DNA from: Nepenthes gracilis | Lineage: Eukaryota; Streptophyta; Magnoliopsida; Caryophyllales; Nepenthaceae | Assembly: GCA_033239525.1 (NCBI GenBank) | Contig: BSYO01000014.1 | Span: 5,560,536-5,624,535 of the forward strand | Length of the DNA: 64,000 nt | Reading direction: 5' to 3' | Shown: piece after piece, positions 22,531 to 34,499 of the stretch | Layout: every line of letters begins with the position of its first letter | Numbering within the stretch: the first letter of the stretch is position 1 | The notes under the pieces: model-generated | The model's input: only the letters and a program-made list of their open reading frames with translations | The model's database searches: none | Told to the model about the DNA's origin: nothing | Program-made: the position numbers and the translations under genes

Positions 22531-23163
22531 CTGCATGGCTCCTATTGAGTTAAAGGAGTTGAAACAACAGTTGCAGGACTTGCTTGATACGGGTTTCATT
22601 AGTTCCAGTGTTTCACTGTGGGGCGCTCCGGTCCTATTCGTCAAAAAGAAGGATGGGGCCTTGAGATTATGTGTAGACTATCGTGAGTTGAATAAAATTA
22701 CAATTAAGAACAAATATCCTCTACCACGGATCGATGACCTCTTTGACCAATTACAGGTATCCTTAGTGTATTCCAAGATTGACCTTTAGTCAGGATATCA
22801 TCAGCTTCATATTAAGCAGGAGTATATTGCAAAGACGGCTTTCTGAACGAGGTATGGTCACGATGAATTTTTGGTGATGCCGTTCGGGTTGACTAATGCT
22901 CCAGTCGTGTTTATGGAACTGATGAACCGGGTCTTCTAGCCATTCTTGGATAAGTTTATTGTGGTTTTCATTGATGATATTCTAATTTACTCCAAGGATC
23001 GCGCCGAGTAGGAGGGGCACCTGAGAATTGTGCCGCAAACTCTTCGGGAACACCAGTTGTTCGCAAAGCTAAAGAAGTGTGAGTTTTGGCTTGACAGGGT
23101 GGTGTTCTTAGGCCATGTAATTTCTCATGGAGGCATCTTGGTGGACCCGCAGAAAATTGAAGC
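22531..23163 (+). pseudogene. Reverse transcriptase, first part, TE-E
   Basis: Fingers and palm: [46 protein letters not shown] then a stop where Arg is expected (SGYHQLHIKQE), [13 protein letters not shown] and the catalytic [12 protein letters not shown] (FIDD at 22967-22978), then [20 protein letters not shown]. The frame is cut by a solo LTR at the codons for EAV and resumes at 26384. Stops at TAF-stop-TRYG, VF-stop-PFLDK and RAE-stop-EGH show decay. Confidence 0.92.
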
Positions 23164-23844
23164 TGTGACGGACAGGCCACATTCCACATCATGCGGCCGC
23201 CCGTCCATCGAAACCGATCATATACTCAGGTTAAAAAGGTGGACTTAAAATTTTTCTTTTCTTTTATATATACTTTACATAGCGTGTACAGGATCGCAAG
23301 GCCCAACTTCGTGAGTTGGCAGCCAGGGGGTCGTGGGTTCTCTCTTGACCGGCCAAGACGAGGTCATCGAACATGAAGGTCCCGAAAACAAACTGAGATG
23401 CCACTAGGAATCACAAATCAATCAAACCATAACAGCGTATGGAAGCATACTAATATTCATTAACTTTTAGCAATGGAAGTATTTTACAAATCTTTCCCAA
23501 AATAACAAAAGCGAAAACATCAATTTTGCTCCTTCGCTGCTTAAATTTCGGCCAGCTATCCTGCCTATCTAGTCCATCGGACCTCATTCTTTTTCGTTTG
23601 GTATAAACTTGTCATCATCATCATATGAAAAATAGAAGGGGTGAGCTAGAGAGCCCAATAAGGTACTCATGCATAAATCATGCATAGTCATGAACAGTGA
23701 GGCAAACAGACAGAATGCAATAGAGGTGTATATGCATGCAGTTTCATAAAACATGGCCGAAGTCAACGCAAACTGATTCCAAAATCATGCAATTAGATTT
23801 CCAAAAATATGTTTCTATTTCCAAATTCATTTCCGTCAAAAATC

Positions 23845-24085
23845 GGCTGCATTTAAGGTCTGCAGCTCTCGACCCACATATCTCGAATAACGGCTATATT
23901 TAAGGTCTGCAGCTCTCGACCCTCTGAATCATCAAATCTCATAAACGCTACATTTAAGGTCTGTAGTCATGACCAATCAAAACGCTACATTTAAGGTCCG
24001 TAGTCATAACCAATCAAAACGCTACATTCAAGGTCCATTGTCTTGACCAATCAAACGACTACATTTAAGGCCTACAGTTACTCGG
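23845..24085 (-). repeat. Tandem hairpin repeat in solo LTR 1
   Basis: Six imperfect units with CTACATTTAAGGTCTGTAG on the plus strand, period about 35-48 bp. The minus-strand core CTACAGACCTTAAATGTAG is nearly the repeat of the TE-E LTR (CTACAGACCTAAAATGTAG), although the LTRs otherwise differ. Confidence 0.8.
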
Positions 24086-24448
24086 CCATCAAAACACTTA
24101 GTTCCGCAAATCATGCTTTTCTAAAAATCAAAGTCAAATATGCAATTAACCGGACACCATAAGGTCTTTCTTTTAATGTCTTAAAACAGGGGGTCATTTT
24201 CATCAAACTACTAGAGATCCTTTAACAAAAGCCGGAGATTTTTGTAAAAGTGCAATAGACAGACTTCTTAAATCATGCAAATATCAAAGTTCATGCAGAT
24301 CGGTAAATAAACATATTTCGTGCATTTAAGTAAGCTAATCAGACATCATGAAATAACAGATGATCAATACAAATTACCATAACATGCTTCACGTAGAAAC
24401 TTAACAATATTCCTTATCAAACTTTAACATAAATTCATCAAAACATGA

Positions 24449-24625
24449 ACTTAAAAAGAAGGTGAGTACACTTGCATTAAGTCATGAACTTAAAAACAGG
24501 GAGTACGCTTGCTTTAAACGATGAACTTAAAAACAGGGAGTACGCTTGCATTAAACCATAAACTTAAAAATAGGGAGTATGCTTGCATTAAACCATGAAT
24601 TTAAAAACAGGGAGTACACTTGCCT
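24449..24625 (-). repeat. Tandem array of the LTR leader motif in solo LTR 1
   Basis: About five units of roughly 38 bp, each with AACTTAAAAACAGGGAGTAC then GCTTGC and ATTAAACCATG. The last unit is the canonical AGTACACTTGCCTGA that occurs once in other LTRs here, so the R/U5 leader motif itself was amplified. Confidence 0.75.
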
Positions 24626-24939
24626 GAATCTCCTAACTTAGAGCCCACGTGGAATTCTTTCTTGGTTCTTCCACAAGAAAGCTTAGCCGAGAGCTTTCCC
24701 TTAACGTTTCCTTAAATTCTCTAGTTCCATAGTTATAGATCTCTGGACTGATGGTAGTAGGTAGGGCAGGTCAACTGGTTGCACTTCTTTTCTTGTTCCC
24801 CTTGCCTCCCAAGAAGGTCAGCAGGGTGGTTGGGAGTTGGTTACCTACTTAGGCATGGTCGCCCTGACCCTACTCATAATCAGTTATCATGTCAGTCAGG
24901 CGGTCAACTATTCATTAGTTTTCCTTTTTCTATCACATA

Positions 24940-25990
24940 TCACCTCCGGAATAGCATTAAGCATCTTCGGTATTGTCTCTGGAAAACTCTTCAATGGCCT
25001 CTGGAAAACTCCTCAGTTTCCTTCTGGAAATCATCTCCGGAAGTCATTGTCTAAGGTCACCGGAAATATTCCCAAATTTTCTTCGAAAATCGCCTCTTAG
25101 TTCTCTTCGGAATCATCTCTAAAATTATTATCTAAGTTCTTCTGCCTAAGGTCTCCAGAAACGCCTCAATGGTCTCCGGGAATGGTCTCCAAAAACAAGG
25201 CCTACGGAATCGTGGTCTCCGGAAGAATGTCTCCAATTCTCATTCAATCCTGCCCGAATAACATCTCCGAAAGAATTGTCCCAAATTCATTTCCCGAATT
25301 CACATAATCGTCTTTGGAAAATGTGTTCATCGATTCCGAAAGCCTCCTTAATGGCCTCCGAAATGCACTCATTAATCGTCTCTAGAGAATTAATCAATCT
25401 TCTCTAGAAAACCGTCTCCGGAGAATTAATCAATCTTCTCCGGAAAACCGTCTCCGGAGACTCCTCAATGGCCCCAAAAATAGTCTTCGAAAAACTTTTT
25501 AATTGTCTCTGGAAGTCTCTCCCTTTACCGTCTCTGGAGATTAAGGTCTCTAGAATTTTAGCCTTTAATAACGTCTCTGGAGATCAAGGACTCCGGAAAC
25601 TTTAACCTCTAAACTTCAGCGTCTCCGGAGATCAAGGTCTCCGGAAACTTTATTCTCTAAACTCCCAAGTCTCCAAACTTCAATCGTCCCGAAACTTCAA
25701 TCGTCTCCGGAGATCAAGGTCTCCGAAAACTTCATCCTCCAAATTTCAATGTCTTCGGAGATCATCCAAAGGTTTCCGGAAACTTTAGTCTCCAAACATC
25801 TTCAGAATTCACTGTTCCCTCTTATCTTCTGGAGATCAAAGTCTCTAGAAATCATTATTTCCTCTTATCTTCTGGAGATCTAGGTCTCCGGAAATCATTG
25901 TGTCCTTTTATCTTTCGGAGATCAAGGTCTCCGGAAATCATTGTTTCTTCTTCTTCTTCTTTTTCTTCTTCTTCTTCTTCCAGAGATCAT
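24940..25990 (-). repeat. TCTCCGGAGA-type palindromic minisatellite in solo LTR 1
   Basis: Dozens of variants of GGTCTCCGGAAA and GTCTCCGGAGATCAAGG at irregular spacing, each with a CCGG or TCCGGA palindrome. A (TTC)n tract lies at about 25942-25981. Non-coding. Confidence 0.8.
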
Positions 25991-26075
25991 GGTCTCTGGA
26001 AATTCCTCAACTTTTCAGTCATGTAAACTACCCCGGTTTGCCTTCAATTCTTATAATTGCTCCTTCATCACTTTC

Positions 26076-26300
26076 GGTCAACTGGTGTTAACTGAATAAG
26101 TTTCCCTTCACATTTTCGGTCAATTGGCGTCTACCGAATTAATTTCTCATTATATTTTTTGGTCAACTGGCGTTTACCGAATAAACTTCAATTTCCCTTC
26201 ATTCCATCATCTTTGCCGGTCAACTGGCATTGACTGGATAAATCTTCCTTCACAACTTGGCATGGCTCCATCATCACTCTTGGTCAACTGACGTTGACCA
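26076..26300 (-). repeat. Inverted W-box-like repeat array in solo LTR 1
   Basis: Five units of GGTCAAC, 4-6 bases, then GTTGACC-like arms, at 26076, 26117, 26161, 26217 and 26281. The last is perfect: TGGTCAAC, TGAC, GTTGACCA. The others have decayed arms such as GTCTACC or GTTAACT. The array lies about 80-300 bp from the LTR 5' end. Confidence 0.75.
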
Positions 26301-26383
26301 AATTAATTTCCCTTTACTCGTTGATTATATTGACATAATGACTTGGACTTTTTATATTTTAGAATTTAGGCCGTTATAGAAGC

Positions 26384-27118
26384 GGTGGTCAATTGGAGTC
26401 GATCGACGGCTGTATTAGAAGTTCGATGCTTTTTGGGGATGGCTAGCTATTATCATCGTTTTGTGGAGAATGTTTCTCGGATAGCCTTACCCTCACTCGT
26501 CTGACAAAGAAGGAGGTAAGTTTTGCTTGGACTGAGGAGTGTAACAAAAACTTCCAAGAGCTGAAGGATCGGTTGATAATTGCCCCAATTCTAACTCTTT
26601 TTGATAGTTCCGGTGGGTTCAAAGTATACTGCGATGCATCTAAAGTTGGACACCAGTGTGTTCTTATGCAAGAGGGAAGAGTAGTTGCTTATGGGTCTCA
26701 ACAGTTGAAGACTCATGAGAAAAACTATCCGACCCATGACTTAGAGTTGGCCGCGGTGGTTTTTGCTTTGAAAATCTAGAGACACTATCTTTATGGTGAG
26801 AAATTCCTGGTGTACTTCAACCACAAGAGCCCCAAGTATTTGTTCTCACAGAAGGAGCTAAATATGAGGCAGCAGTGAAGGATTGAGTTTTTCAAGGACT
26901 ACGATTGTGAGATCCAGTATTCGACCGGGAAAGCAAATGTGGTGGCGGATGCCTTGAGTTGCCGAAATTATTGGGTGGTGACCATACAGATTAAGCAGAT
27001 GGAGTTGCTAGACTGCTTGAAGTCTTGCCATATCCAACGCTATGCTAAGGATAACCAGATGATGCTATCCTTTCTGTAGGTATAGCCCGAGATCCTTCAG
27101 AGGATCAGGGAAGGGTAG
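26384..27118 (+). pseudogene. RT end and RNase H, TE-E
   Basis: Continues VVNWSRSTAVLEVRCFLGM and [15 protein letters not shown], then a one-base deletion just after ALP shifts the frame (expected [10 protein letters not shown]). RNase H is recognised by [44 protein letters not shown]-stop, [17 protein letters not shown] and STGKANVVADALS. Two more stops lie in FL-stop-V-stop-PEI. It would degrade the RNA strand during reverse transcription. Confidence 0.9.
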
Positions 27119-28515
27119 GTGCGTGACCCATTTCTGATGGATATTGTGGGAGACCTTAGCAGAGACTCTCGAGTTGATTTTAGTGTGCGTGCAGATCGAG
27201 TATTGAGATTTCGAGAGCGACTATGTGTACCAGATGTTAAGGAACTGAAGGAAGAAATAATGAATGATGCACACAGGACTCGATACACGATTCACCCTGG
27301 TATAAACAAGATGTACCAGGATTTGAAGAAGATGGTCTGGTGGAGAAACATGCGGAGGGAGATCGTGGCTTTCTTTAATCGATGTCCCATCTGTCAACAG
27401 CTGAAGGCTGAGAGGAGAAAGGGTTCTGGATTATTACAGCCCCTACCCATTCCCAGCTGGAAGTGGGAGGACATCTCGATAGACTTTGTATCAGGACTGC
27501 CTTGAACTCCAAAGAATCATGATGTGATCTAGGTCATTGTTTACCGATTGACGAAATCACTCATTTTATAGCCATTCGGACTACGTACTCCCAAGATCGT
27601 CTGGCACAGTCGTACATCAACGAGATCGTGAGATTGCATGGTGTGCCAGCATCAATTGTGTCCGATTGTGATCCACTGTTCATCTCTAAATTTTGGGAGA
27701 GCTTGCATCTTGAGTTAGAGACGAACCTGAAGTTTAGTACAGCGTATCATCCTTAGACAGATGGCCAATCTGAGCGGACGGTTCAGATACTAGAGGATAT
27801 GCTTCAGGCTTCGGTATTGGAGTTCCATGGGAATTGGGATGATTTTCTAGTGCTGGCTGAGTTCACTTATGACAACAGTTTTCAAACGAGTATCGGAATG
27901 GCTCCCTTTGAGGCACTTTATGGTAGGAAGTGTCGATCGCCCATCCATTGGGAGGAGACCAGGGATAGGTAGCTGTTGGGGCCGGATGTTATACGGGAGA
28001 CGTCGAAAAAGATTGCGGTGGTTGTGAAAAGGTTAAAAGTCACCCAGAGCCAACAGAAAAATTATGCTGATCAAAGGAGATCCGAGCTCAGATTTGAAGT
28101 TGAAGATTTCATCTTCCTTAAGGTCTCGCCGTGGAAGAGGATTTCCATATTTTGCGTAAAAGGGAAGCTGAAGGCGCGTTTCATTGGACCGTTTGAGGTT
28201 CTTGAGCGAGTTGGCGAGGTGGCGTACCGTCTAGCTTTGCCACTAAGTTTGGCCATGGTGCACAATGTCTTCCATGTTTCCATGTTAAGGAAGTACGTAT
28301 ATGATCCATCTCATGTGATTGATTATGGTCCTTTGTCTATCAACGAGGATTTAGCTTATGTAGAGGAACCAATGGAAATCTTAGACCGCAAGGAATAAAT
28401 TTTGCGCTCCAAGATGATTCCTCTTGTGAAAGTTTTATGGAGAAATCACTCCCACGAGGAGACGACATGGGAAAGAGAGGACGAAATTCAGGAAAAGCAT
28501 CCCCATCTATTCTGA
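27119..28515 (+). pseudogene. Integrase with chromodomain-like tail, TE-E
   Basis: H2C2 zinc finger with [20 protein letters not shown] and CPICQQLK; DDE core with first Asp in SIDFVSGLP, then a stop, a frameshift in RLTKS, second Asp in SDCDPLFISKFW (usual Arg changed to Cys), and Glu in ERTVQILEDML after a stop. The C-terminal part is open at 27976-28398: FEVEDFIFLKVSPWKRIS, GPFEVLERVGEVAYRL, VHNVFHVSMLRKYV, then stop and VLWRNHSHEETTWEREDE to HPHLF. It has full family length once repaired, with the shift between 27505 and 27976. Confidence 0.92.
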
Positions 28516-28570
28516 GCTATGTAACTTATTTAAGTTTTTGGATTCGTTAAATTTCGAGACAAAATTTTTA

Positions 28571-28585
28571 TAAGTGGGGGAGAGT
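28571..28585 (+). promoter_or_regulatory. Polypurine tract of TE-E
   Basis: TAAGTGGGGGAGAGT directly before the LTR start TGTGAGGTTCC. Confidence 0.9.
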
Positions 28586-31112
28586 TGTGAGGTTCCGGAT
28601 CTAAAAATATAATAAATACGAGGAACTCAATATGATAATAATTAATACTAGACCTATTGAATGAATGAGTATGCGTATCGGAAGGAAAACCGGGTTGTAA
28701 ACTACTGAAGCACTACCAGCAGATTGCGCCTGCTGTGCGCACTTCGCACGAGTGCAGGCTCGAGTGAAAAAAGCAGTGGCTCAAGTAGCAGGCCGCGCCT
28801 GCTGCGCAGCTTGAGCGGCAAAAACTAGTAGCTCCCCCACCCGCTAAGCCCCTGTGCATGCTCGAGTGCGGGTCAGCAGCGAGGCTGAGGTTGCCGCTCA
28901 CTCGCCCATCGCTCGAGGGCCCCGACAGGTATAAAAATGCGACTTGCTTTGCATTTCTTGGATTTTCCTCATTTTTCAAAAGATTTTGGAGAGGAGGAGA
29001 GAGGAAGGCGCCAGTTTTAGAAAGAGAAAGGAGGAGATCGACGCGTAGTGTCCGAATCCATCCGGGAGCAAATTATAAAAGTGATAGCACGAGTTGAGGC
29101 AAGTGTTCTCATCCTCACTAACTTTTCCTTTTCTATATTTTTCGATTATCATCGGGAATTTTCATCTCGATACCCACCCAAACCATGGAAAATGTGATAC
29201 CCGTGACTTGAGACCAAGGATTGTGTAATTTATTGTCCGATTTACTCACTGATCCGACCGGTGGAATACCGCCAAACCCTAACTTAAAAAATTGGGGGTT
29301 TTCTTTTTTCACACCCTATTTCGTTAAATTGACCCCAGAATATGAATCCCCATGTCCCAAATGTGTATATATGTCGGCCGCGCAATCGATCTCGCATGTC
29401 TCGACCCGTTCGCGGCGTCCGGGCCCTCTAAATGGGCGCTATTATTGTTCACCTGAGACAAAAGGGGAAATTGCATGTTTTTACCTTCATAAATTGTTGA
29501 AATGACTTTAAATTATGAATCCCCGCATCCCAAAAGTAAGTATCTGTTGACTGGACATCCGATTCCACAAAATTCGACCCGTTTGCGGCATCCGAGCCCT
29601 CTAAAAGTGGCCTGACACTATTCACCAGAAATTGGAAGGTAAATGTGCATGCTTTAGCGCTCTTCAATTGTGATGAAACTTATGACGAAATGTTGTGTCA
29701 AATTATAAGCTCTAAAAATGTGTAATTGTTCACCGAGAGCAGGGGATACGTCTCGGAGGCTTCTGATGTGGTGTTTGACCAACGAAGGTAAGTAAAAACC
29801 AAACTCTCATGCAATTTGAATTTAATGGCTGAAAATTTTAAGCTCCAAATGAAAGAAGGAAACCGAACAAGTAAATGGAAGGGAATCCACAAAGTATAAT
29901 GTGATGGATTTGGTCTCCCAGACGGAGACATGTGATGGGATTGTGATTCCCCGGATGATAATGTATATGGCAAAGGGTGGATTCCCCTTCAAAGGATTAA
30001 GACTAATCTTGAAACTAGGACCACGGATCATAGGGGTAGTACCCTCTAGCTTACCATGTACATCACGGTGGGAACCCATGGAATACTCCGGCCACTCCTA
30101 GGGGCCGGTGATATTCAAGGTACGCTTTAGAATGCTACTGTGAAAGAACAAGAATTGCCCTGGTACCCGGGAGATATGGGGCGATTGAGATGGCCGAGTG
30201 CTGTAGGCCTAAAATATAGCCGATGGTTGAGTGCTGCAGACCTAAAATGTAGCCGACCTTAGAATATGTGGTAGACACATTCCTTTCTTCGTCCTCTCAC
30301 ATCATTGGTTAGTACGACCTACTAGCCCGGGTCCATAAAGATTGATGAAAGCAATGAAAACGATTGAACGTAACCAGAACAGACATGCGAACTAAATGAT
30401 TCCAGATGTTCCCTCTCCTCGCATGCTTCCTTTATTCAAGTTATATGATTCCCCTACCTAATTACTATCTTTCCTGTAAATTGTTGTAGTTAGTGATGTA
30501 TGATTTCATTTACTGAGATGTACGCTCACCCTTGCTATATGTCTTTCAAATGAGAACACATTGATGCCGATGAGACAAAGTAGACCATAGAAGTGCGATA
30601 GACAGCTGATATTGCATGCAGGACTCAAGGATGAGACTTAGCTGATTTTGTGTATGACACGGAAATTTTGGTCCTATTTTTGTAAACTGTATAAAACATG
30701 TATGGTGATGATTAATAATGTTTAGCATGAATGAATGGTGGATTAGTTCCTGTTGTGTATTGTGGTTTTTATGCTTACGCAGGTTTTTCTCATTGTGGTT
30801 ATGATCGAGGTTCCTAGTTGGCATCCTTCCCCACCAGCATTATACTGAGGTTATGATGTCAGTGCCGCCTCGATTGATGCGGTGATTAGATCTTGTGTAG
30901 TGTGTTGAGTATTAAGACTTGTTGTTTCATTGTTGATGGTTGTAGATTGTTGTGCAGGGTTGATTTACAGGTATTTGTCTTTTGGCAAATGCTAGATTTA
31001 CAAACAGAACTCTATTCAATTTTCTACAGAAATTAATAATTTTAATTAGGAATACTAGTTTATTATTATCTTTGATGGAGGTTATTTAAGAAAAATAACC
31101 CGGTCCGTCACT
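28586..31112 (+). repeat. 3' LTR of TE-E
   Basis: Parallel to 18110-20691 with the same order of CTCGAG-type cluster (28735-28920), TATA box (28930-28937), GGCAAGTGTTCTC motif (29098) and a shorter CTACAGACCTAAAATGTAG array. It ends CCGTCACT followed by aggat. Confidence 0.94.
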
Positions 31113-32261
31113 AGGATGGTGGGTTATACATTAGTACCTCCCGAAGGATGGTGGATCATCAAAATTCTACCCTCTGAAACAAACGCCCTGAGGAAGGGTG
31201 AATCACTTGTAACTCTATGGAAAGAGTTATCCTCGATTGCCACCATAACATTCTAAAGCATGTAAGAGAATCTAACCTAACTGTATTTCAGTCCTGGGTC
31301 CTAATTGACAAAATCAAAAATAGTTTTTCTCTTATTTTCTTTGCTTATAATTCATTAAGCTTTAGAACTCAGCAAGGATTTCACCATTAATCTTTCATAA
31401 TACTCCAGAAATCCAAGGAAACCTAACAGTATGGTTTCGTGCAAATTTCTCAGTTATAAATCATAACATGAACAGTAATCTTTTACAAATTAACTGTCAC
31501 ATATCAGAAATTATGGATTTTAGACATTAAATCCTTGATTTTTGTATCTAGGGTTTTGATAAATATTCCAAACATAAAACGGATACCAAACACATGCATT
31601 TACATGAAATTGAAGCCAGATATTACAATATATACATGTAAACATGAAATTGTCCAATTAATTTACAAAAATAGGCTTTATTTATGCAGAACATGAAGAA
31701 ACATGCTTTTAGAACATAAATATAGTTGAAGAGATATTAAAACACTGTAAAAACGGTATATAACATCCAGAGTACACTTGCCTGAGCCTGATCTACTGTT
31801 ATTTTTACCCAAATCAGAGCGAAACGAGCGGACTTTCTCTCCTTCTTTTTTCCCCTTTCTCTCCCACTGCCTTTCACTGGAACTGCTGAAATGGCTGAAG
31901 GAAATTGCGTGCCCCCTTTTATATCCGTCAGGGCGCTCAAGCGCCCATCAAGCCCTCCTCAAGCACTCACCTTTCGCAAAACCGCACTTGATGGGGCGCT
32001 TGAGCACCCATCGAGTGCCCTTCTCGTACCCAGGCATTGCCCCCCCACCCCCACCTTGCATCGGGTGCCCTTCGAGTGGGCCCTCGCGTAAAACTGCACC
32101 TCACTGTGCGCTCAAGCGCACGGCAAACGACGGTCCTCCCTTTGGTTGGTTTTGCTTCTTTTTATTTCAGTACCAAATTTTCCACTATATATAAACCCAA
32201 ACATGATTTTCATCCATATAATTATTCCATAATCATCATATTTTCGGATCAGAATCTCACA
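31113..32261 (-). repeat. 3' LTR of TE-D, right part
   Basis: Resumes the LTR after the target duplication (31113-31117) and ends AATCTCACA. It holds the AGTACACTTGCCTGAGC motif at about 31771, a minus-strand TATA box (TATAAAAG at 31916-31923) and, upstream of it on the minus strand, a cluster of GCGCTCAAGCGC and CTTGAGCAC variants (31930-32120). Reading frames here are chance products of the GC-rich cluster. Confidence 0.9.
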
Positions 32262-33463
32262 CTCTCCCCTACTTATAGAAATTTTGTCCCCGAAATTTAA
32301 CGATCCTCGAAGTTCATAATTGAGAGACCTTCCTAACGTCTCCAAATTATTTTCAGATTCAGGCAGTTATCCTAGAAAAAGCCTTAATTCTCCAAATTGT
32401 TTTGATCCTTATCATTTGACATGTCTTATCAGGATCCAAATCTACTAAGTACAAAGACAAATGTATTTCATTAGCCACTTTCCTAACTTAGTTCCAAATC
32501 TTACACAAGTGAAACGTTTCGTTTCATTTCATTTCATACTAAACCTCAAAATTGAGCATTTCCTCTGAACTTCACCTCAGACCTTAATACATAGATAGGT
32601 TCATCACTCTTTCGTTGCGCCACTCTAATCAGTCATTTAGTTTCAAATTTGTTCGATTTGAGTTACCGTCACTATTACAACCTAACATCACAATTCCTCT
32701 ACCAAGCTTAATCAAAATCCCAGCGTAAATTTCAAGTCACAATTAAACTTCAAAAGCAAGATACATTACATTTTCTTCATTTTGTTCGCATGTCCTCAAA
32801 TCGACATTTCCATTGACACATTCCATTTTAGACACCTAATTTATGCAGTAACCTTGATCAAAACTGATTTTTAGATAACCATAACACCAAAAATAATCTT
32901 CACAGATCCTCAATTTACCACAGAACAAGTGTCCTAACTGTGACAATAATCATAATTTCAATACAGTTTTAATTCATTACCTAAAATTTCAAGGCCTTAA
33001 CAATTTACAACCTCAGAATCTCAAAACTTCTGCACCGAGCAATTTCAAATCTTGTTGGCATACCAATAAGCCCATTGATTCATCCTGAACACGTCCTCCA
33101 TAATCATGATTAGTGGGTTGTTCTAGTATAGAACCACAAGGGCTTCCTATTTCCAACTTCATATCTCCCACATTTCAGATAAGATTTTACTTTCCCCAAC
33201 TTAGAAACGTGACATTCTATTTTCCCCGAGCAAATAAGTCTACCCATAATTTCCTTTCTCATGTTCTTTAAGGCACCAAAGCATATCAAATCTATAAACC
33301 CTTAGCGTTCATTATCAGTACTGTTGCCTACTGAAATCTATCTGCAATAATCGGAGGCAAGCTTATCCACTCACCATTTCTAAAGTCAGCTTTCCTAAGG
33401 ACATAACCATTCAGCTCCCTAACTTATTAGGAAAAGAAATCTCCCAAAGTAATACTCACAGGT
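32262..33463 (-). other. PPT and non-coding interior of TE-D, left part
   Basis: 32262-32280 is the PPT; the minus strand reads TTCTATAAGTAGGGGAGAG next to the LTR. The rest is AT-rich with stops in all frames and no gag or pol similarity that I can read. From about 33088 it matches the non-coding part of TE-B. The last five bases, caggt, are the target duplication of solo LTR 2. Confidence 0.7.
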
Positions 33464-33546
33464 TGTGACGACCCAGATTCTAAAACATAAAAAATCTCGA
33501 TTATCGAGCTAATGTGATCAAGGGATCCAGGAAAATTGAGGGTTGC

Positions 33547-33655
33547 CCGGTCAACACATGTTGACCGGAAAGTTGGGAAAAGGATGAATTTGGTCAACAC
33601 ACGTTGACCAAAAAGTATGAAGACAGGCAAAATCCGGTCAACGCATGTTGACCGG
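33547..33655 (+). repeat. Inverted W-box-like repeat array in solo LTR 2
   Basis: Three near-perfect palindromes at 33547-33568, 33589-33612 and 33634-33655, arms CCGGTCAACA/TGTTGACCGG, TTTGGTCAAC/GTTGACCAAA and CCGGTCAAC/GTTGACCGG, spaced 42-45 bp. Further single GTTGACCG copies follow at about 33826-33940. TTGACC matches the W-box core bound by plant WRKY factors. Confidence 0.85.
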
Positions 33656-34136
33656 AAAGCATGAGGAGGCCGAAGTGGCTTTGAAGCCGGAGTGCATTGT
33701 TGAAATGAGGCCGAAGTGTCCTTGAAGACCGGAGTAGAATTTACGGAGAAGAAATCCGGAGTCGATGAAGGAAAATAAATCCAAAGTTGATGAGAAAGTG
33801 ACGGACGGAGTGAATAATAAGAGAAAGTTGACCGACTTTAAATGGAAGAGTTGACCGGATTTTAAAGAAGTTGACGGGAGTAGAAGAGTTAACCGAATTA
33901 GAAGATATTGACCAGAATTGGAGAGTCGACCGTCAACATTGGTAATAAATAAGGAGCAGTTGGCCGGAATAAAGTAATGGTAACTGAGGAAAAAGGCAAA
34001 CTTTAGGATTTAGTTAGAATCCAACTAGGCGGCGACCAAATGGAGTGGGTGAACTAATCTAGTTAGTCCACCTACAGTCTGCAAACAAGTACCAAAGTAA
34101 GTCACCTACCCCACTTACCCCACCAAACCCCTCCTC

Positions 34137-34144
34137 TATATAAA
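34137..34144 (+). promoter_or_regulatory. TATA box of solo LTR 2
   Basis: TATATAAA in CCTCTATATAAACCCAGC, about 130 bp before the GGCAAGTGTAC motif, the same order as in the other LTRs. Confidence 0.75.
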
Positions 34145-34499
34145 CCCAGCGTCGGGTGGCTGCGTTTGGCAAAAGGCAAAACGCAAGCTGTAAGGAGGGA
34201 GTGAAGGAGGACGCCAAGGAGAAACCAACTGTCACGCAAGAAGGGAAGGAAAATTGAGTCAGCCTGTCAGGCAAGTGTACCTCGGACGTCGTTTTTAAGT
34301 TCATTGCAAGTGTAATCTGCTCTGTTTCTAAATTCATGCTCTATTACAAGTTAATTCGGACGTAGTTTTAAGTTCTTGCTTTAAGCATATTGCAAGTGTG
34401 CTCTGCTCTGCTTTAAGCTCATGTTTTGAGAATGTTGAAATGTACTCTGTTTTTAAGTTCCTGCTTTCTGCATTGAATATCTACCGTCTGCAATGTAAA

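Larger units (their letters stand above)
23164..26378 (-). mobile_element. Solo LTR 1 (3.2 kb), minus strand, in TE-E RT
   Basis: Window-left end TGTGACGG, right end CCGTTATA, with a perfect 5-bp target duplication gaagc (23159-23163 and 26379-26383). Removing it rejoins the RT codons for IEAV. Its start on the minus strand (AACGGCCTAAATTCTAAAAT) matches the start of solo LTR 2 (GACGACCCAGATTCTAAAAC), so both belong to one family. No PBS, PPT or coding DNA is inside. It is mostly tandem arrays, listed separately. A solo LTR arises by recombination between the two LTRs of an inserted element. Confidence 0.85.
18110..31112 (+). mobile_element. TE-E: Ty3/gypsy chromovirus (Tekay/Del-like) nested in TE-D
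   Basis: Plus-strand element with both LTRs, PBS, a gag-pol in one reading frame, chromodomain-like integrase tail and PPT. Target duplication aggat at 18105-18109 and 31113-31117. LTRs are 2582 and 2527 bp. A 115-bp stretch compared by eye differs at about ten sites, so it is an old copy. Its outer end has lost the CA terminus (CACT in place of CACA). RT is split by a solo LTR (23164-26378). Gag and pol lie in one frame from 20930, broken by point stops and two small frameshifts. It is the best preserved coding element of the nest. Confidence 0.94.

Noticed and set aside
23841..24090. CRISPR-like array of repeats of about 20 bp with spacers
   Set aside because: Eukaryotic LTR context, repeats degenerate and spacers also repeated. 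It is a tandem repeat.
32281..33458. Search for a hidden host gene in the TE-D interior
   Set aside because: All six frames are closed by frequent stops and there is no exon-like block, and the DNA recurs in TE-B as element sequence.
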